This document shows positions 13,943-22,367 of a stretch of 64,000 nt of DNA, piece after piece (position 1 is the first letter of the stretch; every line of letters starts with the position of its first letter). The position numbers were made by a program, and so were the translations under genes. Where the stretch lies: positions 744,001-808,000 of the forward strand of contig NZ_CP137573.1 in the NCBI RefSeq assembly GCF_033343995.1, read 5' to 3'. The stretch is from Streptomyces sp. HUAS YS2. Its GTDB lineage: Bacteria > Actinomycetota > Actinomycetes > Streptomycetales > Streptomycetaceae. The notes beneath the pieces are model-generated. The model saw only the letters and a program-made list of their open reading frames with translations, was not told where the DNA came from and did no database searches.

Positions 13943-15883
13943 ATGAAACGAGCAGCCGTCCGTACGCCCGGCGCCCGCCCGCCCCTCGCCCTGGCCCTGC
14001 CCGCGCTCGCGGCCGTGGCCTTCCTGGCCCTCCCGCTGCTCGGCATCCTCGTCCGCACGGAGTGGAGCGAACTCGCCGACCACCTCGGCGCGCCGGGCAC
14101 CGTCCAGGCGCTGCGGCTGTCGCTCCTGGTCTCCTTCTGGGCGCTCGGCCTCTCGCTGCTGCTCGGCGTCCCGCTGGCCTGGCTGCTCGCCCGGGTCCCG
14201 TTTCCCGGCAAGGCGTTCGTCCGCTCGCTCGTGCTGCTGCCCATGGTGCTGCCGCCCACGGTCGGCGGTGTCGCGCTGCTCCTCGCCTTCGGCCGGCGCG
14301 GGCTCCTCGGCCCGTGGCTGGAGTCCACCTTCGGCATCACGCTGCCGTTCCACACCTCAGGAGCCGTGCTGGCGGCGACGTTCGTCGCCATGCCGTTCCT
14401 GATCATCAGTCTGGAGGGGGCGCTCGGCGGACTGCGGCCGCGCTACGAGGAGACGGCGGCCTCGCTCGGCGCCTCACCGGTGCGGGTCTTCTTCACGGTG
14501 ACCCTGCCCATGGTGGCGCCCGGCGTCGTCGCGGGTGCGGCGCTGACCTGGGCCCGGGCGCTCGGCGAGTTCGGTGCCACGATCACCTTCGCCGGCAACC
14601 TGCCCGGTACCACCCAGACCCTGCCGCTCCAGGTCTACCTGCTGCTCCAGGACGAGCCGGAGGCCGCGACTTCCGTCTCGCTGCTGCTGCTCGCCATCGC
14701 GATGGGCGTGCTGATCGCCCTGCGGGGCCGGTGGACCGGTACTCCGGCCGACCGGATGCGGCGCGCGGCTGCGCCCCCGGCGGACACGGAGCCGATCGAC
14801 GCGGAGGAGCCGCCGGGCCCCGTCGCCCCGCCCGCACCGTCCGACGAGCGGTGGTCCCTGCACGCCGAGGTCACCGGCTTCACCCGGCTCACCCTGGACG
14901 CCGAACCGGGCACGACCATCGCCGTCGTGGGGCCGAACGGCGCCGGCAAGACCACGCTGCTGCGGGCCCTGCTCGGGCTCACCGACCGGGCCCACGCGGA
15001 CCTCACCCTCGGCGGCGCCGACGCCACGGCCCTGCCCCCGCACCGGCGGCGGGTCGCCTGGGTGCCGCAGGACGGCGCCCTCTTCCCGCACATGACGGCG
15101 CTCGGCAACACCGCGTACGGGCTGCGGGCGCAGGGTGTCCCGCGCGCCGAGGCCCGGCGGGAGGCGCAGTCCTGGCTCGACCGCCTCGGGGTCGGTCATC
15201 TGTCGCACCGCAGGCCGACCCAGCTGTCCGGCGGGCAGGCCGGGCGGGTCGCCCTGGCCCGGGCGCTCGCCGCCCGCCCGCGGCTCCTCGTCCTCGACGA
15301 ACCGCTCGCCGCGCTCGACCAGACCACCCGCGCCCATGTCCGGCACACCCTGCGCACGCACCTGGCGGGCTTCGGCGGCGTGTGCCTCATCGTGACCCAC
15401 GACCCCGTCGAGGCCGTCTCCCTCGCCGACCGCGTGCTCGTGCTCGACGAGGGCCGCGCGCTGCAGGACGACGCCCCCACCGAGGTCACCCGCCATCCGC
15501 GCTCGCCCTGGGTGGCGCGGATGCTCGGCCGCAACGCCTGGCCCGGCAAGGCCACCGCGGAGGGCGTCGCGCTCGACGGCGGCGGTGTTCTGGTCGCGGC
15601 CGATCCGCCGGCGGCCGGGACTCCGGCGCTCGCGATCGTCGCGCCGGAGGCGGTGTCCGTGCACCGCGAGAAGCCCGCGGGCAGCCCTCGTAACGTCTGG
15701 CCCGGAACCGTACGGGAGATCACCAGCAGCGGCAGCCGGCTGCGGGTTCTGATCACCTCGGACCGGGCCCCCGATCTCGTCGCCGAGATCACCCCGCAGG
15801 CCGCCGCCGAACTCGCCCTGGCCGACGGGGTGTCGGTCTGGACGAGTGTGAAGGCGACCGAGGCGACCGTCGTGGCCCTGTGA
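13943..15883 (+). CDS. modBC: Fused molybdate ABC transporter permease-ATPase (ModB-ModC)
   Basis: 646 residues combining two proteins that are separate in most bacteria. Residues about 15-265 are the ModB permease with about six membrane helices and the EAA loop (YEETAASLGASPVRVFFTVT). After a Pro/Ala-rich linker (about 275-305), residues 310-520 form the ATPase: Walker A GPNGAGKTT from residue 330, LSGGQ at 428-432, Walker B LLVLDEPLAALD, and the H-loop THDP. The C-terminal 110 residues hold a TOBE/Mop-like domain (NVWPGTVREITSSGSRLRVL). Together with ModA it would import molybdate at the cost of ATP. Permease-ATPase fusion is known in actinomycetes. Confidence 0.92.
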   Translation: MKRAAVRTPGARPPLALALPALAAVAFLALPLLGILVRTEWSELADHLGAPGTVQALRLSLLVSFWALGLSLLLGVPLAWLLARVPFPGKAFVRSLVLLPMVLPPTVGGVALLLAFGRRGLLGPWLESTFGITLPFHTSGAVLAATFVAMPFLIISLEGALGGLRPRYEETAASLGASPVRVFFTVTLPMVAPGVVAGAALTWARALGEFGATITFAGNLPGTTQTLPLQVYLLLQDEPEAATSVSLLLLAIAMGVLIALRGRWTGTPADRMRRAAAPPADTEPIDAEEPPGPVAPPAPSDERWSLHAEVTGFTRLTLDAEPGTTIAVVGPNGAGKTTLLRALLGLTDRAHADLTLGGADATALPPHRRRVAWVPQDGALFPHMTALGNTAYGLRAQGVPRAEARREAQSWLDRLGVGHLSHRRPTQLSGGQAGRVALARALAARPRLLVLDEPLAALDQTTRAHVRHTLRTHLAGFGGVCLIVTHDPVEAVSLADRVLVLDEGRALQDDAPTEVTRHPRSPWVARMLGRNAWPGKATAEGVALDGGGVLVAADPPAAGTPALAIVAPEAVSVHREKPAGSPRNVWPGTVREITSSGSRLRVLITSDRAPDLVAEITPQAAAELALADGVSVWTSVKATEATVVAL

Positions 15884-15901
15884 CCGCTCCGGCGGCGTCG
15901 G

Positions 15902-16321
15902 TCAGGCGGCGGAGAGAGCGATCTCGGTCGACTTGATCAGTGCGACGACGGAGGTGCCGGCGGCCAGGCCGAGGTCCTCGACGGCGTCCTTGGTGATCGC
16001 GGCAGTCAACTGACCGCCCTCGACGGTGACCTTCACGGAGCCCATGGCACCGCCGGTGGACACCTCCGTGACGGAGCCCGCGAGCTGGTTGCGGATCGAG
16101 ATCCCCTGGACGGGGCCGGTCGCGAGGGCGACCTCGGTCGACTTCACGAGGGCGTTGACCGCGGAACCCGCCGCCAGGCCCAGGTCCTTGACCGCGTCGG
16201 CGGTGATGGCCGCGGTGATCTCCTGGCCGCCGGACAGCCGCACCTTCACGGACGCCATGGCCTCGCCCGTGGTGACGGCGGTGACGGTGCCGGGGAGCTG
16301 GTTACGAATGGACAGGGTCAT
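15902..16321 (-). CDS. Molbindin: tandem Mop-domain molybdate-binding protein
   Basis: 139 residues consisting of two Mop/TOBE domains and nothing else. Both begin SIRNQL followed by G(T/S)VT and end with a KSTE motif (VNALVKSTEVAL and VVALIKSTEIAL). This is the di-Mop arrangement of molbindins, which oligomerise and hold molybdate in the cytosol as a store or buffer. The ATG at 16321 begins exactly at the first domain; the upstream open frame has no homology. It converges on modBC with only 18 bases between the stops. Confidence 0.88.
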   Translation of the reverse strand: MTLSIRNQLPGTVTAVTTGEAMASVKVRLSGGQEITAAITADAVKDLGLAAGSAVNALVKSTEVALATGPVQGISIRNQLAGSVTEVSTGGAMGSVKVTVEGGQLTAAITKDAVEDLGLAAGTSVVALIKSTEIALSAA

Positions 16322-16735
16322 GGAGCACACGCCTCGCAAAGCCGGAAACGGGCAGTCGTCACTTCTGTGACCTGCGTCCGGGCCGACGCTACCGGAGGGG
16401 AAAATCCCTTTCGCACCTTGTGTCGCATCAACCAGCCGAATGGACGCGCCCTCCTCCAGCCCTCTGCACGCACAAGCAAGAGCGAATCGCATTCCACCCT
16501 GCAGATGTGAGGCCATGGGCCGTGCTGGCCTCTTGGATGATCCACCGTGCGCGGGCGACTCCCAGCGGGCCGTTTCTGTGTCCCGGTCCAATCGCCTGGG
16601 CCGGGCGAGGGCTGCTTGACTGTTGCGCACCGGCCCCGTGGCGGAGGAGTGGCTCTCGCCGCGACGGGTCGACCGGCCGGAGGGTCCTGCGCGCCGATCG
16701 CGGTGTTCGGCACGCAGGACCCGGACCCCGGCGGC
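16322..16735. other. Gene-free region upstream of the molbindin gene
   Basis: 414 bases. Open frames here have poor third-position GC and no recognisable motif, so I do not call a gene. It should contain the molbindin promoter (minus strand). The part 16395-16520 is noticeably less GC-rich (GGGGAAAATCCC, CAAGCAAGAGCGAATCGC). Its right end holds the terminator-like hairpin described separately. No RNA gene was recognised. Confidence 0.4.
16682..16722 (-). terminator. Stem-loop downstream of the flavin monooxygenase gene
   Basis: GGGTCCTGCGCGC (16682-16694) pairs with GCACGCAGGACCC (16710-16722), 12 of 13 positions matching, with a 15-base loop. It lies 13 bases beyond the stop of the minus-strand gene at 16736 and is the likely terminator of that gene. 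Confidence 0.65.
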
Positions 16736-18001
16736 TCAGCGCGCGGAGGCCGAGGCGGCCCTGCGGTGCCGGAAGTTGACGACCGCGGCCCTGGCCATCA
16801 TCACGGGGTTCAGGAAGCCCAGCGGCCCGATGAGGCGCGAGGCGAACCGATGCATGTGCCGGGCCACCGCCTCGTCGCGCGCCGCCGCCGCGAACATCAG
16901 CTGTTCCATGGCGTTGAACCGGCGCGCCTTGGAGAAGTCGGCGGCCAGGGACTGATGAGCGGTCAGCCGGCGCTTGTGGGTGCGCGCGTACGCCGCGACC
17001 GCCTTGTCGAGGTCGCCGTGCCCGGCCGCGGCCGGGGCGACCGCGTCCGTGAGCCATCGCGCCGTCTCGAGCGCCCACCCGCATCCCACTCCCCACAGAG
17101 GATCGCCGGTCAGGGCGGCGTCGCCGATGAGTGCGAGGCCCGGCGCCGCCGCTTTGCGGCTGTGCAGCGGGTAGTTGACGGTGCCGATGATCTTCGAGAC
17201 GCGCTCGGCGGAGTCGACGGGCGGCGCTTCGGGCAGCGCGCGGACGAACGCGAGGAAGCTGCCCTCCAGATCCGCCCGGAAGTCGGGCAGCCGCGTCTTC
17301 TCCGGGAGTACCGCGAGGACCGTCACCCCGTCGTCGTTGGGGAACGCGTACGCCATGTCGGGCTCGAGGAACCAGGCCTGACCGATGCCGCCGTGCAGCG
17401 GAAGGTTGCGGAAATGCGCGAGGTAGCCGAACCGCGTGTTCTCGTACTCCTGGGTGGGAAGGCCGGCGTACTTCGCCACAGCCGAGTCCTTGCCGTCGGC
17501 GCCGACCACCAGGCGGGCCCGTATCTCACGTTCGCCCTGCGGCGTCGACGCGCGCACCCCCAGGGTGCGCCCGCCCTCCCGGACCAGCCCGGTCACCTGG
17601 TGCCCGAGGAGCAGATCGACACCCGGGGTCTCCGCCGCACGGGCCCTGATCATCGGATCGAGGACGCTCCGCCGGATGTTGTACGCGAACGGCAGCTCGG
17701 GCCCCCCGGGCGCCGGCTTCGGGTGGATCCACCCCCAACGCGTGTACCAGCGAGCCTCGTTGCGCACGGCCCCGGCCTTCTCGAGCGCGGGGACGAGGCC
17801 GAGCTCCTCCAGCACCGGGTAGGCGTTGGCCGTGATGGAGTGGGTGCACAGCACCTTGTACGCATCGGGGTCCGAACGGCGCTCCAGCAGTGCGACGCGG
17901 ACACCGCGCCGGGCGAGCAGGATCGCCGCCGCGCTGCCGGCGAGACTGGCTCCGCTGATGACGACGTCGTAGTCGTGTGCCGCGCTCTCAGGCGTGGTCA
18001 T
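16736..18001 (-). CDS. FAD-dependent class A flavoprotein monooxygenase/oxidoreductase
   Basis: 421 residues. The N-terminal dinucleotide fold reads DVVISGASLAGSAAAILLAR, ending in ALLERR. It is followed by the DG motif (LVVGADGKDSAVAKYAGLPT) and the GD motif (GLALIGDAALTGDPLWGVGC), the three signatures of PHBH-type flavoprotein monooxygenases. Such enzymes hydroxylate or epoxidise small organics with NAD(P)H and O2; the substrate is not predictable. The ATG at 18001 precedes the fold directly. It is divergent from the iron-regulated DUF2470 gene, with 181 bp between starts. The region between carries an iron box that is close to the other gene's start. Confidence 0.85.
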   Translation of the reverse strand: MTTPESAAHDYDVVISGASLAGSAAAILLARRGVRVALLERRSDPDAYKVLCTHSITANAYPVLEELGLVPALEKAGAVRNEARWYTRWGWIHPKPAPGGPELPFAYNIRRSVLDPMIRARAAETPGVDLLLGHQVTGLVREGGRTLGVRASTPQGEREIRARLVVGADGKDSAVAKYAGLPTQEYENTRFGYLAHFRNLPLHGGIGQAWFLEPDMAYAFPNDDGVTVLAVLPEKTRLPDFRADLEGSFLAFVRALPEAPPVDSAERVSKIIGTVNYPLHSRKAAAPGLALIGDAALTGDPLWGVGCGWALETARWLTDAVAPAAAGHGDLDKAVAAYARTHKRRLTAHQSLAADFSKARRFNAMEQLMFAAAARDEAVARHMHRFASRLIGPLGFLNPVMMARAAVVNFRHRRAASASAR

Positions 18002-18145
18002 GCGCTGATCGCCCCCTGTCGTGGTGTGTGGTGCCGTACGTGGGAGTGGTGCGGTGCCTGCGCTGCCCGTGCTGTCAGGCACATGGCGAAGTGTAGGGCG
18101 CGACCTTCGGCCGGGTCGCGAGCTGGACACCACACCGACACCCGC

Positions 18146-18164
18146 TAAGGTAAGGCTTACCTAA
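18146..18164 (+). promoter_or_regulatory. Iron box (DmdR/IdeR-type operator) upstream of the DUF2470 gene
   Basis: TAAGGTAAGGCTTACCTAA matches the actinobacterial DtxR-family iron box TTAGGTTAGGCTAACCTAA at 16 of 19 positions and is itself an almost perfect inverted repeat. It ends 18 bases before the TTG start at 18183, where a bound repressor would cover the transcription start. This predicts repression of the following gene when iron is plentiful. Confidence 0.85.
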
Positions 18165-18182
18165 CCCATGAGGAGGTTCCCC

Positions 18183-18902
18183 TTGAGCACTCATGCAGCC
18201 ACCGCCCTGCCCGAGCCGACCGCGGCGGAACGCGTGCGCACCGTGCTGGCCCGTGCGATCTCGCTGTCCCTCACCACCGCGGCGCGGGAGTACGACCTGA
18301 TCGGCATGCACTCCGTGAGCTCCAGGGGACTGATCACGCTCCACCCGCCGGCCGACAGCCCGTTGGCGCTCGAGGCCGCCGACGCACCGCACGGAGGGCT
18401 CGCCGCGCTGCTGGAGTTCACCGACGTCGCGCCCGCGGCGGTCCGCGACCGCGTCCGGGCGAGGGCCACGGTCTCCGGGTGGCTCGCCCCGGCCGAAGGC
18501 GACGGCGGCCTGCGGCTCGACATCGCCCGCGTCACCCTGCGGACCGCGACGGGTACGACGGACGTCGGGCCGGACGAGCTCGTCCTCGCCGAGCCCGACC
18601 CTCTCGCCGTCGAGGAGGCCGCCCTGCTGATGCACCTCGTCGACGCGCACGAGGACCTGCTGGGCGAGCTGGTCGGGCTCGCGGGCGCCAGGCTGCCGCA
18701 CGGCGTGGTCCGCGCCCTGCCGTACGCCATGGACCGGCACGCCGTCACCCTGCGCTGCGAGTACGAGACCGGCCACTGCGACCTCCGCCTGCTGTTCCCG
18801 TCCCCCGCGCTCGACGCCGCCCAGGCCGGCGAACGCATCCGGCAACTCCTCACCCGGCCCCGGACCTGCAATCACCAGCACCCGACGCACACGCATCCCT
18901 GA
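18183..18902 (+). CDS. DUF2470-containing protein, probable haem/iron utilisation role
   Basis: 239 residues from the TTG at 18183. This start is chosen because AGGAGG at 18171-18176 is six bases before it. The ATG at 18168 would put that ribosome binding site inside codons 2 and 3 and lies only three bases after the iron box. The N-terminal part (AERVRTVLARAISLSLTTAA) and the C-terminal DUF2470 region (MHLVDAHEDLLGELVGLAGA, then RALPYAMDRHAVTLRCEYET) match proteins of the HugZ/haem-oxygenase-like group, where DUF2470 sits at the C-terminus. The conserved histidine HEDL and the DRHAVTL segment are present. Iron-box control fits a role under iron limitation; the activity is not shown by sequence alone. 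Confidence 0.82.
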   Translation: MSTHAATALPEPTAAERVRTVLARAISLSLTTAAREYDLIGMHSVSSRGLITLHPPADSPLALEAADAPHGGLAALLEFTDVAPAAVRDRVRARATVSGWLAPAEGDGGLRLDIARVTLRTATGTTDVGPDELVLAEPDPLAVEEAALLMHLVDAHEDLLGELVGLAGARLPHGVVRALPYAMDRHAVTLRCEYETGHCDLRLLFPSPALDAAQAGERIRQLLTRPRTCNHQHPTHTHP

Positions 18903-18985
18903 CGGCCACGGCCTCGGGCCGCGGCGCGGGCCCGAACCACTTTCGCAGCCTGGTCCACGGACCGCCGGCACGTGAGAATGCCGCC

Positions 18986-19795
18986 ATGACCGAGACCTCA
19001 GCGACTCCGGAACAGCCCGATGCCGCCCCCGCCGTCCGGGTCGAGCGCGACGGGCCCGTCACGACCGTGGTGCTGTCGCGGCCCGCCGCCCGCAACGCCG
19101 TCGACGGGCCGACCGCCGCGCAACTGGCGGACGCCTTCCGGGCGTTCGAGGCGGACGAGGATGCCTCGGTCGCAGTGCTGTGGGGCGAGGGCGGGACGTT
19201 CTGCGCGGGCGCCGACCTCAAGGCCGTCGGAACCGAGGACGGGAACCGGGTGGCGCCGGACGGCGACGGCCCGATGGGCCCCACCCGGCTGAACCTGACC
19301 AAGCCGGTCGTCGCGGCCGTGGCCGGCCACGCCGTGGCGGGCGGGCTCGAACTGGCCCTCTGGTGCGACCTGCGGGTGGTCGAGGAGGACGCCGTCCTCG
19401 GCGTGTTCTGCCGCCGCTGGGGCGTGCCGCTCATCGACGGCGGGACCGTCCGGCTGCCGCGCCTGATCGGCGAGAGCCGCGCCATGGACCTGATCCTCAC
19501 CGGCAGGGCGGTACCGGCCGCCGAGGCGTACGCGATCGGCCTCGCCAACCGCCTCGTACCGCCGGGCCGCGCCCGCGCCGCTGCGGAGGAGCTGGCCCGG
19601 GAGATCGCCGCGTTCCCGCAGCTCTGCCTGCGCCACGACCGGCTGTCGGTCCGCGAGCAGCACGGGCTGCCCGAGCACGAGGCGCTCGCCGCCGAACTGC
19701 GGCACGGAATGGTCCCGCTGACCGCCGGCGAGACCCTCGCGGGAGCCGCGCGCTTCGCGGCCGGGGCGGGCCGCCACGGCACCTTCGGCGACTGA
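18986..19795 (+). CDS. Enoyl-CoA hydratase/isomerase (crotonase) family protein
   Basis: 269 residues. The crotonase fold is clear: VVLSRPAARNAVDGPTAAQL, the first oxyanion-hole segment FCAGADLKAVG, and the second AVAGHAVAGGLELALWCDLR. The usual catalytic glutamate pair of hydratases is not obvious: the segment after the second oxyanion hole reads VLGVFCRRWGVPLIDGGTVR, with an aspartate where many hydratases keep a glutamate. A different crotonase reaction is therefore possible. The ATG at 18986 directly precedes the homologous part. It stands alone, with a TetR gene convergent behind it. Confidence 0.87.
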   Translation: MTETSATPEQPDAAPAVRVERDGPVTTVVLSRPAARNAVDGPTAAQLADAFRAFEADEDASVAVLWGEGGTFCAGADLKAVGTEDGNRVAPDGDGPMGPTRLNLTKPVVAAVAGHAVAGGLELALWCDLRVVEEDAVLGVFCRRWGVPLIDGGTVRLPRLIGESRAMDLILTGRAVPAAEAYAIGLANRLVPPGRARAAAEELAREIAAFPQLCLRHDRLSVREQHGLPEHEALAAELRHGMVPLTAGETLAGAARFAAGAGRHGTFGD

Positions 19796-19845
19796 CCCGT
19801 GATGCCCGTGTCGTGCGCCCCGCGGGCGCACCACGCGGGCTGCGG

Positions 19846-20556
19846 TCAGGCGCCGATCAGGTCGGACATGGGGCGGTCCGGGGCGAGTTCGACGCCCAGC
19901 GCCCGGAGGTTGCCGTCGAGGACCGACCAGATCGAGCAGGTCAGCAGCTCCGCGAGCTGGGTGCCGGTCAGCCGTTGCGGCTCGCCGGCGAGCCAGTGGT
20001 TGACCGTGGCGTCGACGAAGCCCACGATGCCGACGGCGAGCGACGGCGCCGAGGCGGAGTCCTCGCCGAGGGACTTCAGCACCACCGAGAACACGTCGCC
20101 GACCTGTACGGCGATCGCCTCCTTGGTCCCGGCGACCACGCCGGCCCCCTCCCCGGGCGCCGGGGCGCCCGAGCCCAGGAAGGCGTGCAGGCGCGGGTGC
20201 CGGCGGACCCAGCCGAGATACGCGTCGACGGCCCGCCGGATCGCCTCGATGACGGTACCGCCGGGCTCCAGCGTGGGCGCGAGGTCGGCCATGAGCGAGT
20301 CGACGATGCGTCGGCGGATCAGCTCGTCGAGGTCGGCCCGGTCCTTGAAATGCCGGTAGACCACGGACCGCGGGAGCCCGAGACGGTCGGCGATCTGCTT
20401 GACGCCGACGCCGGGGCCGTCCTCCTCGATGGCGGCCACGGCCGCGTCGATCAGGTCGGACTGGCGCCGGGCCTTGTGCGCGTTCCATCGCGTCGAGCGT
20501 CCGTCGACCTCGGCCGCCCGCTCGACCTCGGCCCCCCGGTTCGCTGTCTCCGCCAT
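19846..20556 (-). CDS. TetR-family transcriptional regulator
   Basis: 236 residues. The TetR HTH lies at about residues 30-78 (KARRQSDLIDAAVAAIEEDG, then VGVKQIADRLGLPRSVVYRHF). The C-terminal ligand-binding domain includes EAIRRAVDAYLGWVRRHPRLHAFLG. About 20 charged residues precede the HTH. It is the last gene of the minus-strand oxygenase cluster and the natural candidate to regulate it, comparable in arrangement to EthR with the monooxygenase EthA in mycobacteria. The ligand is unknown. It is convergent with the crotonase gene. Confidence 0.9.
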   Translation of the reverse strand: MAETANRGAEVERAAEVDGRSTRWNAHKARRQSDLIDAAVAAIEEDGPGVGVKQIADRLGLPRSVVYRHFKDRADLDELIRRRIVDSLMADLAPTLEPGGTVIEAIRRAVDAYLGWVRRHPRLHAFLGSGAPAPGEGAGVVAGTKEAIAVQVGDVFSVVLKSLGEDSASAPSLAVGIVGFVDATVNHWLAGEPQRLTGTQLAELLTCSIWSVLDGNLRALGVELAPDRPMSDLIGA

Positions 20557-20612
20557 TCGAGCAGGATACGTGCGCGCTCCGGGGGTCCGCCTCGGCGGGT
20601 GGCGGCGCGGGA

Positions 20613-22241
20613 TCAGGAGGGTCGCCGTCCGGATCGGGCGGTGGCGAGCAGGTCGTCCCGGTCGGTGATCTTGACGCGCGGGCGTCCCTGCGGGGCGCCC
20701 GCCGCGCGCTCCGCCCGGTCGATCGCCCGCCAGCCGTCGAGTCCGACGGCGTGCCGCACCGCGGCGACCGCCCTGCCCGCCGCCGGGGACGTATCGCGGG
20801 CCGGTCCGGTGAGCCGGCCCGCCTCGAAGTCGTCGAGGAGCGCGGCGACGGTCTCCCGCGCGCAGGTCTTGTTGGTGCCGATGAATCCCGTGGGGCCGCG
20901 CTTGATCCAGCCGGTCACGTACACGCCGGGTGCGACCCGCCCCTGCTCGTGCGGGACCGTGCCGGTGGTCTCGTCGAACGGCAGGCCGGGAACCCGCCGT
21001 CCGCGGTAGCCGACCGCGCGCAGGACGAGACCGGTCTCCAGGACCTCCGTCCCGGCCGCCGGGACGGCCCGTACCGAACCGTCGGCGTCCTCGCGCAGCT
21101 CGGTGCGGGCGACCTCCAGCCCGGTCACGCGCTCGTCGCCGAGGACGCGGGTCGGCGCGGTGAGGAAGCGCAGGACGATTCGGCGCCGACCCGGTACGGG
21201 GGTCCGGGTGGCGAGTTCGGCGAGCAGGGCGGTCCTGGGCGTGGCATCGGGGGCCAGGCCCTGCGGCCAGTCCTCGACCAGGACGTCGATCCCGTCGAGG
21301 GCGCCGAGGGCGAGCAGTTCGGGCACGGTGAACGCGGCCTCCGCCGGACCGCGCCGCCCGAGCACGACCACCTCCCGGATCCGGCTGCCCCGCAGCGCGG
21401 TCAGCGCCCCGTCGGCGATGTCGGTGCGGGCCAGCGCCTCGGGGTCGGCGGTCAGCACGCGGGCGACGTCCAGGGCCACGTTGCCGTTGCCGATGACGAC
21501 GGCGCGTTCGCAGTCGAGCGCGTGGGCGGCGGCGCTGTGGTCGGGGTGACCGTTGTACCAGGCCACGAAGTCGGTCGCGGAGACGCTGCCGGGCAGGTCC
21601 TCCCCGTCGATGCCGAGCCGCCGGTCGGTCGATGCGCCGACCGCGTAGATCACGGCGTGGTGGTCGCGGAGCAGGTCGTCGTGGTGGAGGTCCCGCCCGA
21701 TCTCCACGTCGAGCCGGTACGAGAACCCCGGCTGGGACTCGATGTCCCCGAAGAGTCCGGTGACTTGGCGGGTGTCCTGGTGGTCGGGGGCCACCCCGGC
21801 GCGCACCAGGCCGTACGGGGTGGGCAGCCGGTCGTGGACGGTGACCCGCACACCGGGGTGTCCGAGCAGTTCGTCGGCGGCGAACATGCCGGCCGGTCCC
21901 GCACCGACCACCGCGACGCGCAGGTCGCCCGCCGGCAGCGTGCGCGGACGGGGCACGAGCGCCAGCGGCGTGCGGTCCCCGTGCGGGTTGGCTTCGTAGT
22001 AGGCCGCGTTGAGGTCGAGGAACTGCAGCTCGGCGGGGGCGAGCCGGGTGTGCGGCTTGATCGCGTCCACGGGGCAGGCCGTCACGCAGGCGCCGCAGTC
22101 GACACAGGCGAGCGGGTCGACGAAGAGCATGTCGGCCTCGGCGAAGCCCGGTTCGCCGGGTGCGGGGTGGATGCAGTTCACCGGGCAGGCCAGGACGCAG
22201 GACGCGTCGGCGCAGCACGACCGGGTGACGACGTAGGGCAT
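20613..22241 (-). CDS. Ferredoxin fused to ferredoxin-NADP reductase (FprB-like)
   Basis: 542 residues. Residues 1-65 form a bacterial dicluster ferredoxin (C10, C15, C19, C23, then CVDCGACVTACP from 46 to 57). Residues about 105-520 are an adrenodoxin-reductase-type flavoprotein with the FAD motif VAVVGAGPAGMFAADELLGH, the NADPH motif VVIGNGNVALDVARVL, the RR pair in VVVLGRRGPAEAAFT, and GWIKRGPTGFIGTNKTCARE near the end. It would pass electrons from NADPH to its own ferredoxin domain or to an external oxygenase. Here that is most likely the diiron protein encoded upstream, an inference from position. A terminator-like hairpin separates it from that gene. Confidence 0.9.
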   Translation of the reverse strand: MPYVVTRSCCADASCVLACPVNCIHPAPGEPGFAEADMLFVDPLACVDCGACVTACPVDAIKPHTRLAPAELQFLDLNAAYYEANPHGDRTPLALVPRPRTLPAGDLRVAVVGAGPAGMFAADELLGHPGVRVTVHDRLPTPYGLVRAGVAPDHQDTRQVTGLFGDIESQPGFSYRLDVEIGRDLHHDDLLRDHHAVIYAVGASTDRRLGIDGEDLPGSVSATDFVAWYNGHPDHSAAAHALDCERAVVIGNGNVALDVARVLTADPEALARTDIADGALTALRGSRIREVVVLGRRGPAEAAFTVPELLALGALDGIDVLVEDWPQGLAPDATPRTALLAELATRTPVPGRRRIVLRFLTAPTRVLGDERVTGLEVARTELREDADGSVRAVPAAGTEVLETGLVLRAVGYRGRRVPGLPFDETTGTVPHEQGRVAPGVYVTGWIKRGPTGFIGTNKTCARETVAALLDDFEAGRLTGPARDTSPAAGRAVAAVRHAVGLDGWRAIDRAERAAGAPQGRPRVKITDRDDLLATARSGRRPS

Positions 22242-22315
22242 GGCGGGCTTCTCCGCTTCGGAAGTCTGGTGCGGGCGACTCGGTGGTGCGGGGCGGCGCG
22301 GGGCAGCGTGGTCGT

Positions 22316-22353
22316 ACGGCCGACCGGTCGGGCGACGCCGTCCGGTCGGCCGT
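22316..22353 (-). terminator. Stem-loop between the diiron oxygenase and FprB-like genes
   Basis: ACGGCCGACCGG (22316-22327) is perfectly complementary to CCGGTCGGCCGT (22342-22353), a 12-bp stem with a 14-base loop, 15 bases past the diiron gene stop. It should end or attenuate the upstream transcript. The FprB-like gene, starting at 22241, may then need its own promoter in the remaining 74 bases. Confidence 0.6.
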
Positions 22354-22367
22354 GGCAGGCCCGTCGG

